29,753 nt of DNA. It comes from JAFARZ01 sp035651595. Lineage in GTDB: Bacteria > Actinomycetota > Actinomycetes > Streptosporangiales > Streptosporangiaceae. Shown here piece after piece: positions 25,093-29,753 of the stretch; within the stretch, counting starts at the first letter, position 1, and each line of letters opens with the position of its first letter. Position numbers and translations under genes: made by a program. The notes beneath the pieces were generated by a model that made no database searches, was not told the origin of the DNA, and worked only from the letters and a program-made list of their open reading frames with translations. Where the stretch lies: positions 1 to 29,753 of the forward strand of contig DASRFJ010000035.1 of the NCBI GenBank assembly GCA_035651595.1, read 5' to 3'.

Positions 25093-25283
25093 TGACCGAC
25101 TCCCCCGTCACCTGGCGCAAGTCCAGCTTCAGCACCGGGCAGAACGACTGCGTCGAGGTCGCCGCCACACAAGCTGGCGTGCTCGTGCGGGACTCCAAGA
25201 ACCGCGAGGCCGGCTTCCTCACTGTCTCCCGCAGCGCATGGGCGGAGCTGCTCGACGAGATCAAGAACAGCCCGGCCAGCTAA
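25092..25283 (+). CDS. DUF397 domain protein
   Basis: A 63-aa DUF397 partner of the upstream regulator. Family pattern: VTWRKSSFS, DCVEVAATQAGVLVRDSKN, LTVSRSAWAELLDEIK. ATG 25092 shares bases with the upstream TAA and has AAGGAG (25081-25086) 5 nt before it. Its last 23 bp overlap the 3' end of the convergent XRE-TPR-like gene. Confidence 0.92.
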   Translation: MTDSPVTWRKSSFSTGQNDCVEVAATQAGVLVRDSKNREAGFLTVSRSAWAELLDEIKNSPAS

Positions 25284-26655
25284 CCGCATCGAACCGGTCG
25301 CAGAATCCCGCGAACCCAGCCGGCCCGGCCGCCTCACGCACCGGCCGCAGACGCACGAGAGTCCGCGGCGATGCCACCGGTCCTTCGAGGGCGTCGAGCA
25401 CGACAGCGGCCTCGCTGACCGCCTGATCCAGGTCGCCGTGCACGGCGAGATCTGCCGCGTGCTGCGCCTGGTAGATGGCGGCGTTCCGCGGTGACAGGCC
25501 GGTATCACACAGGTCGTTCTGATAAAAGGCTGAACTGCCGAGGAGTGCGCGGCCTTTCGCTTCCTGCACGGCGATCTCAGCTGGGCCCGCGAACGCGAGC
25601 CAGGGCGGATCATCGTCCGGCTGATCGCGGTCGAGTTCGCGCCAGGCACGGGTGATCGCCGATTTGAAACCGGCAGCGTCCCCGGTGGCCGCACTGGCTA
25701 GCGCTTCCCGGGCGGCGATCAGCGCGTGCAGCCGCGGCGACGGATGGCGGCGCGCCAGCCCGGCCGCCTGGGCGGTCAGCCAGATGGCTTGGCGGGCCAG
25801 GCCGGCGCCAGCGGCGGGGGCCATCTCGGTGAGCAGCAAGGACATGCTGAGCATCGCGTGAATAGCGAGTTCGTCGTCGGCGGCGTGGCTGGCCCGCTGG
25901 AGCGCATCGGTGAACAGGCTGCGCGCGCGAGCCGGCTGGTTGCTGTCCAGGCAGGCCCAGGCGGCGCGGATCGCCAGCTCGCCCGCCACATGCATAAGTT
26001 CGTGTCCGACGTCATCGGTGTAATCGGCTTCGTCGGCCAGGCGGGCGACGCGCCGCCATAGTTCGAGGGCCTCCTCGCGCGTGGTGGCACCGCCAGCAGC
26101 CTGTTCCTGCGCGTGCAGCCGGCACGCGCACGCGCGCAGGTACTCCATGGTGGCTTCGGTCACGACAGACGAGGTGGCCGTGCGGTTGGCTGGGCCGGTA
26201 TTGCCCAGGTCCGGGGTGTCCGCAGCTTCCGAGGCGCTCATGATCAGTGGCAGCAGCATGCGGCGAGGCATCGCGATCGTGTCGGCGAACCGCAGCAGCT
26301 CACGGATGTCGTACAGCGTCTTACGCTCACCGGCCTCGATCCGCCAGATGCTGCTCTGGGAGCAGCCCAGCATCTGCGCGAGCTGCTGCTGCGACAGACC
26401 GGCGGCCGCGCGGAAGATCGCCATCGCCGCGCCCAGGTCCAGGCGCGACAGCGCGTCGCGGAGTAGGGGCGAGTCCCACAGCCACGCCGGGATGTGGCCA
26501 TCAGGTGAGCGGCCTTCGTCACCAGGGCCGGGCGGGGTCCGTGCCGCCCGTACGCATCCGGCGCAGAGCACGTCGGGGTTATAGCGGCTCAGCACCGTGG
26601 CCCGGCAGCCGACGCACAGACGCTGTGGTGTCTCACCAGCCCGTTGCCGCTTCAC
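25261..26655 (-). CDS. XRE-family regulator with zinc-finger N-terminus and helical-repeat C-terminus
   Basis: A 464-aa regulator. The N-terminus has two CxxC pairs (CVGC and CAGC), a likely zinc knuckle. The HTH is at about residues 73-125 (AAMAIFRAAAGLSQQQLAQM, CSQSSIWRIEAGERKTL). Residues 165-460 are Ala-rich helical repeats of TPR type (EEALELWRRVARLADEADY, NQPARARSLFTDALQRASHA, GDLDQAVSEAAVVLDALEG). In such actinobacterial proteins the repeats are thought to bind a peptide or protein ligand. GTG 26655 has only a weak, distant GAGG, so the start is uncertain. Its 3' end overlaps the DUF397 gene. Confidence 0.88.
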   Translation of the reverse strand: MKRQRAGETPQRLCVGCRATVLSRYNPDVLCAGCVRAARTPPGPGDEGRSPDGHIPAWLWDSPLLRDALSRLDLGAAMAIFRAAAGLSQQQLAQMLGCSQSSIWRIEAGERKTLYDIRELLRFADTIAMPRRMLLPLIMSASEAADTPDLGNTGPANRTATSSVVTEATMEYLRACACRLHAQEQAAGGATTREEALELWRRVARLADEADYTDDVGHELMHVAGELAIRAAWACLDSNQPARARSLFTDALQRASHAADDELAIHAMLSMSLLLTEMAPAAGAGLARQAIWLTAQAAGLARRHPSPRLHALIAAREALASAATGDAAGFKSAITRAWRELDRDQPDDDPPWLAFAGPAEIAVQEAKGRALLGSSAFYQNDLCDTGLSPRNAAIYQAQHAADLAVHGDLDQAVSEAAVVLDALEGPVASPRTLVRLRPVREAAGPAGFAGFCDRFDAVSWPGCS

Positions 26656-26796
26656 CTTCAGCAGTGCCTCGTCACGGGTGATCGCGATATCGTGAGCACG
26701 GGTGTGGTCGTGACGTTGCGGGCAGTGACGTCATGTCCGACATCAGAACGCCGGGGACGTTTTTCTCGCAACGACCAGAAATCCCGGAGGTGCGTG
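26656..26796. promoter_or_regulatory. Divergent promoter region between two XRE-TPR-like regulators
   Basis: A 141-bp spacer between divergent regulators. It contains two short palindromes, CGATATCG (26685-26692) and TGACGTCA (26726-26733), each a possible HTH half-site pair. SD GGAGG at 26786-26790 serves the plus-strand gene. Promoter elements are not certain. Confidence 0.45.
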
Positions 26797-28095
26797 ATGA
26801 CCGGATCCAGCGCGCCCCTGCCCGAGCGAAGACGCCGGAGTCCGGGTCGGCCGCCGAAGCCGATGGATGGCGAACAGTCCGCCCTTGGCCGGCTCGGCGG
26901 GCTGATCCGTGACTTGCGGACCGGTCGCGGCTTGACGCTGACGGATCTCGGCGTCCTGACGGGTTACTCCTGGCAGCATCTCAGCGCGGTCGAGCGCGGC
27001 CGGGTCGTCCCCTCAGAGGCCGTGGTGACCGCCTGCGAACACGCGCTCGCGGCCGGCGGCCAGCTGACCGCGGCTTTCCCGGCTGTCGTGCGCGAACAGG
27101 CCTGGCAGCGGCACAAGCGAGAGACAGCGCGCCGCGACGGCAACGCGTGGAACAACCTCATGGCTGAGTTCCCCGCCGCAGTTGCCAGCTCTTCGGCGGT
27201 GTCCGCGGGAACCGTGCTGGCGCTCGAGGAAGTCACGGACCGGCACCGTGTCCTGTACCACGAGCTGTCTTCGGCGGAGATGCTCATCCCGGTCGAGGCC
27301 CACCTCAGTCTTCTAGCATCCCTCATGCGCGGGTCCCAGCCCGAGCCGCTGCGGCACCGCGTCGCCTCCGCGGCCGCCGAGGCAGCCGGGTTCGCGGCCT
27401 GGCTGTGGCACGACCTGGGTGATCAGTTCAAGACCGGCGTCTACTACCGGATGGCGGACAGCCTCCTCGCAGAAGCCGGCAACCCCGCCCTGGCTGGATA
27501 CGTCACCGGGTACCGCGCTCTGGCGGCGGACGCGGCCGGTTTCCCTGCCGAAGCCGCCAGCCATGCCGAGTGTGCCAGGGCTCGGATTCCGCCTACCGCA
27601 TCCAAGCTTGTGAGGTCTTGGCTCGCAGCGATCAGCGCGAACGCGGTCGCCCTGACCGGCGGTGATCGCGAGGCCGTGGAACTGCTCGACCATGCACAAG
27701 ATCTCTTCGAGGCGGCGGAGGAAAGCGAAGCCTGGATGTATGACTTCGACCGCAGCTCGTTCGCCGCATTTCAAGGCCAGTGCCTGCTCCGGCTCGGGCG
27801 ACCGGACGAGGCTATGGCCGTGTTCGCGGCCGGCTTGACGGAGCTTCCGGACCAGTGCGAACGGCGCCGGGCCAGCCTGATGATCGACATGGCGGAAGCA
27901 TGCGTTCCCGCCGGTGAGGTAGACGTGGGGCTTGACTATGCCCGCCAGGCTTTGCTTGTCTTCGCGGGCCGCGGCTCGGTAGATGGGGTGCGGCGGGTGA
28001 GGCGGGTCCACGACATGCTTGGTTCGGCGGGTTACCGGCGCCGGGCCGACGATCTCGACCAGCTGATCCGCAGCAGCCTGCCGGGCGGGGCGTGA
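26797..28095 (+). CDS. XRE-family regulator with TPR-like C-terminus
   Basis: A 432-aa regulator. A basic Pro-rich N-terminus precedes an HTH at about residues 30-90 (LGGLIRDLRTGRGLTLTDLG, SWQHLSAVERGRVVPSE). Residues 150-430 are helical repeats (EAHLSLLASLMRG, AEAAGFAAWLWHDLGD, YYRMADSLLAEAGNPALAGY, GDREAVELLDHAQDLFEAAE, GLDYARQALLVFAGRG). ATG 26797 has GGAGG at 26786-26790, 6-nt spacing. Its stop overlaps the start of the S9 peptidase (GTGA), so the regulator and peptidase are translationally coupled and may share a signal, perhaps a peptide (inference). Confidence 0.9.
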   Translation: MTGSSAPLPERRRRSPGRPPKPMDGEQSALGRLGGLIRDLRTGRGLTLTDLGVLTGYSWQHLSAVERGRVVPSEAVVTACEHALAAGGQLTAAFPAVVREQAWQRHKRETARRDGNAWNNLMAEFPAAVASSSAVSAGTVLALEEVTDRHRVLYHELSSAEMLIPVEAHLSLLASLMRGSQPEPLRHRVASAAAEAAGFAAWLWHDLGDQFKTGVYYRMADSLLAEAGNPALAGYVTGYRALAADAAGFPAEAASHAECARARIPPTASKLVRSWLAAISANAVALTGGDREAVELLDHAQDLFEAAEESEAWMYDFDRSSFAAFQGQCLLRLGRPDEAMAVFAAGLTELPDQCERRRASLMIDMAEACVPAGEVDVGLDYARQALLVFAGRGSVDGVRRVRRVHDMLGSAGYRRRADDLDQLIRSSLPGGA

Positions 28096-29753
28096 CTGGC
28101 CTGGCCGCTCGGCGTGTCGCCGAGGCCAGTACCACCTACGACGAAACACGGATTACTCCTCAGGGAGTTTTCTGGCTGGAGGGCCGCCCCAGCGGCCAGA
28201 ATGCGATCGTCTGCTGGACCCGCGAGCACGGCTTGCGGGACATCACGCCGGACGGCTTCAGTGTGGGGTCGTTGGTGCATGAATACGGCGGTGGCGCCTG
28301 GACGGTGCACGACGGGACGCTGTGGTTCTGCGACTCGGGCGGCGAGCTGCTGTCCAAGACCGGCCGCACCGGAGCGGTTTTGGTCGTTCCGGCGGCGGGG
28401 GTGCCCGGGTCGCACCGATACGCGGACCTGTGTGTCGATCGTGACGGCCGTCATCTCTGGGCCGTGCGCGAACGTCATGAGCACGAGGACGTGATCAACG
28501 AGCTGGTGCGGATCGCGGCGGACGGCAAGACGGCGCCGTCCGTCGTAGCCTCGGGCTGGGAATTCTACGCGTTCCCCAGGCTCAGTCCGGACGGCTGCCA
28601 GCTGGCCTGGACGTGCTGGAACGCGCCGCTGATGCCGTGGGACGGGACGTACCTTCACGTCGCGGACATCGCCGCGGACGGGACGTTGGGAGAGCCTGTC
28701 CTGGTGGCGGGAGGGCCAGAAGAATCGGTCTTCCAGCCGCAGTGGAGCCCCTCCGGCGTATTGCACTTCGTCTCCGACCGCAGCGGCTGGTGGAATCTGT
28801 ACGCTCGGGAGCCTTATGGCGATGCCGTCGTCGCGGACTGTGAGGCCGAACTCGGTGTCGCCCAGTGGGAGTTCGGCTACTCCACCTACGCGTTCCTCGG
28901 CGGCGACCGGATCGCGGTCCTTGCTCAGCGCGGCGGGTCCCAGACGGTAGAGGTCGTCGGGTCGGGGTCACGCCGGAGCCTTGACTTGCCCTGCACGTCG
29001 ATCAAGCCGTACCTGTCCGCTCGCGGGAGCACCATCGCCTTGATCGGCGCGAGCCCGGTCGCCACCCCTTCGGTCGTGGTCGCCGACGTCGACACCGGGG
29101 CGGTCACCAGCATTGCCGGTGAGGAGCCTCTTGCGCGTTCAGGCACGCTGTCGGCGCCGGAGCCCTTTGTGTTTACTGCTCGGGACGGACTGCGCGTCCA
29201 CGGGTTGTACTACCAGCCGTGGCGTGCTTCGCCAGGTCCGCCCCCGCTGGTCGTGAAGGCGCACCCCGGGCCGACCGCGAACTTCCCGATGCGCCTTGAC
29301 TGGCACAGCCAGTATCTGTGCAGCCACGGATTCGCCGTCGCCGAGATTGACTACCGCGGCAGCACCGGATACGGGCGCGCCTACCGGAACGCCCTGCGCG
29401 GCCAGTGGGGCGAAGGCGACGCGCTCGACTGCGCGGATGCCGCCGGTCACCTGGGGCGTCAAGGTCTCGGCGACCCGCAGCGGACAGCCATCTGGGGCGC
29501 GAGCGCCGGTGCCTACACCGCGCTTCGCGCCGTGATCCTCACCGACGTGTTCGCGGCGTGTATTGCGCGGAGCCCGGTCATCGACCCGGGAACCTGGAGC
29601 CTCGCCGCACCGAAGTTCCAGGCACATCAAGCCCAGCTCCTCGTCGGCGGCCAGACTGGCGCGCCGCTCGATTACCGCACACGATCGGTGCTTGTCGACG
29701 CGCACGCGATCAGCTGCCCGGTCTTGCTGATCCACGGCGGGAACGACCAGATA
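28092..29753 (+). CDS. S9-family prolyl oligopeptidase/acylaminoacyl peptidase, 3'-truncated by window end
   Basis: 554 codons are open from GTG 28092 to the window edge with no stop. The N-terminal half (to about residue 330) is a beta-propeller with repeated motifs (FPRLSPDGCQLAWTCWNAPL, VFQPQWSPSGVLHFVSDRSG). The C-terminal alpha/beta-hydrolase shows VVKAHPGPTANFP, the EIDYRGSTGYGRAYRNAL signature, the nucleophile elbow IWGASAGAY (Ser471) and LLIHGGND (Asp552). The catalytic His lies beyond the window. No signal peptide, so probably cytoplasmic. Such enzymes cleave short peptides, often after Pro or from acylated N-termini. GTGA overlap with the XRE-TPR-like gene indicates an operon. Confidence 0.93.
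   Translation, partial: MTGLAARRVAEASTTYDETRITPQGVFWLEGRPSGQNAIVCWTREHGLRDITPDGFSVGSLVHEYGGGAWTVHDGTLWFCDSGGELLSKTGRTGAVLVVPAAGVPGSHRYADLCVDRDGRHLWAVRERHEHEDVINELVRIAADGKTAPSVVASGWEFYAFPRLSPDGCQLAWTCWNAPLMPWDGTYLHVADIAADGTLGEPVLVAGGPEESVFQPQWSPSGVLHFVSDRSGWWNLYAREPYGDAVVADCEAELGVAQWEFGYSTYAFLGGDRIAVLAQRGGSQTVEVVGSGSRRSLDLPCTSIKPYLSARGSTIALIGASPVATPSVVVADVDTGAVTSIAGEEPLARSGTLSAPEPFVFTARDGLRVHGLYYQPWRASPGPPPLVVKAHPGPTANFPMRLDWHSQYLCSHGFAVAEIDYRGSTGYGRAYRNALRGQWGEGDALDCADAAGHLGRQGLGDPQRTAIWGASAGAYTALRAVILTDVFAACIARSPVIDPGTWSLAAPKFQAHQAQLLVGGQTGAPLDYRTRSVLVDAHAISCPVLLIHGGNDQI

Noticed and set aside
28101..28134. Hairpin TCGGCG-TGT-CGCCGA with flanking CTGGCC/GGCCAG as a terminator
   Set aside because: It lies inside the first codons of the S9 peptidase, which is coupled to the upstream gene, and is likely incidental GC-rich coding sequence.

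Overview
The window is GC-rich DNA with GTG/ATG starts, frequent ATGA/GTGA gene overlaps, and families that mark it as Actinomycetota: XRE-DUF5753/DUF397 pairs, DUF4192, DUF2786 and a TraA-like MobF relaxase-helicase. A Streptosporangiales-like host is plausible, but that is inference. The gene content and many broken genes suggest an integrated, decaying conjugative element (about 1-22.8 kb) next to a cluster of WhiJ-type and XRE regulators (22.8-28.1 kb). At the right edge is a chromosomal-type S9 peptidase that runs off the window.

Layout. (1) 1-4.2 kb: an XRE-DUF5753 regulator with a long structured leader, a terminator, then a degenerate paralogue of the actinobacterial yraN-comM-dprA locus. 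The YraN-like gene lacks its catalytic residues, comM is broken three ways, and the DprA-like gene has an unusual N-terminal extension. (2) 4.4-6.6 kb: a visibly lower-GC insert with a broken XRE-DUF5753 gene, an intact DUF397 gene and a SEFIR(TIR-like)-domain protein, a candidate anti-phage effector. (3) 7.0-9.8 kb: a second copy of the structured leader, followed by an SSB-like protein, a DUF4192 protein and a DUF2786 protein, ended by strong hairpins. (4) 9.8-13.7 kb, minus strand: four overlapping or closely spaced genes, a coiled-coil/HTH protein and three diverged proteins resembling the DnaB N-terminal domain without a helicase core. (5) 14.1-14.7 kb, minus strand: a MerR-type metal regulator whose 3' end overlaps a tiny Cys-rich reading frame (9 Cys in 18 residues) that has a perfect 10-nt Shine-Dalgarno and a hairpin terminator. 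(6) 14.8-19.5 kb: a MobF relaxase-helicase with a frameshift just after Walker B. (7) 19.5-22.8 kb: another lower-GC insert with a large two-TM protein of unknown function and a 32-bp palindrome. (8) 22.8-25.3 kb: a WhiJ-type cluster (RsbW-like ATPase, XRE-DUF5753, DUF397) plus a zinc-ribbon XRE protein and a small hypothetical. (9) 25.3-28.1 kb: two divergent XRE-TPR-like regulators. (10) 28.1 kb to the end: an S9 prolyl-oligopeptidase-family gene.

Points I consider most worth following: the duplicated 185-190-nt leader, whose hairpins survive sequence change between copies; the Cys-rich micro-ORF behind merR; the SEFIR gene coupled to DUF397; and the three DnaB-N-like paralogues.
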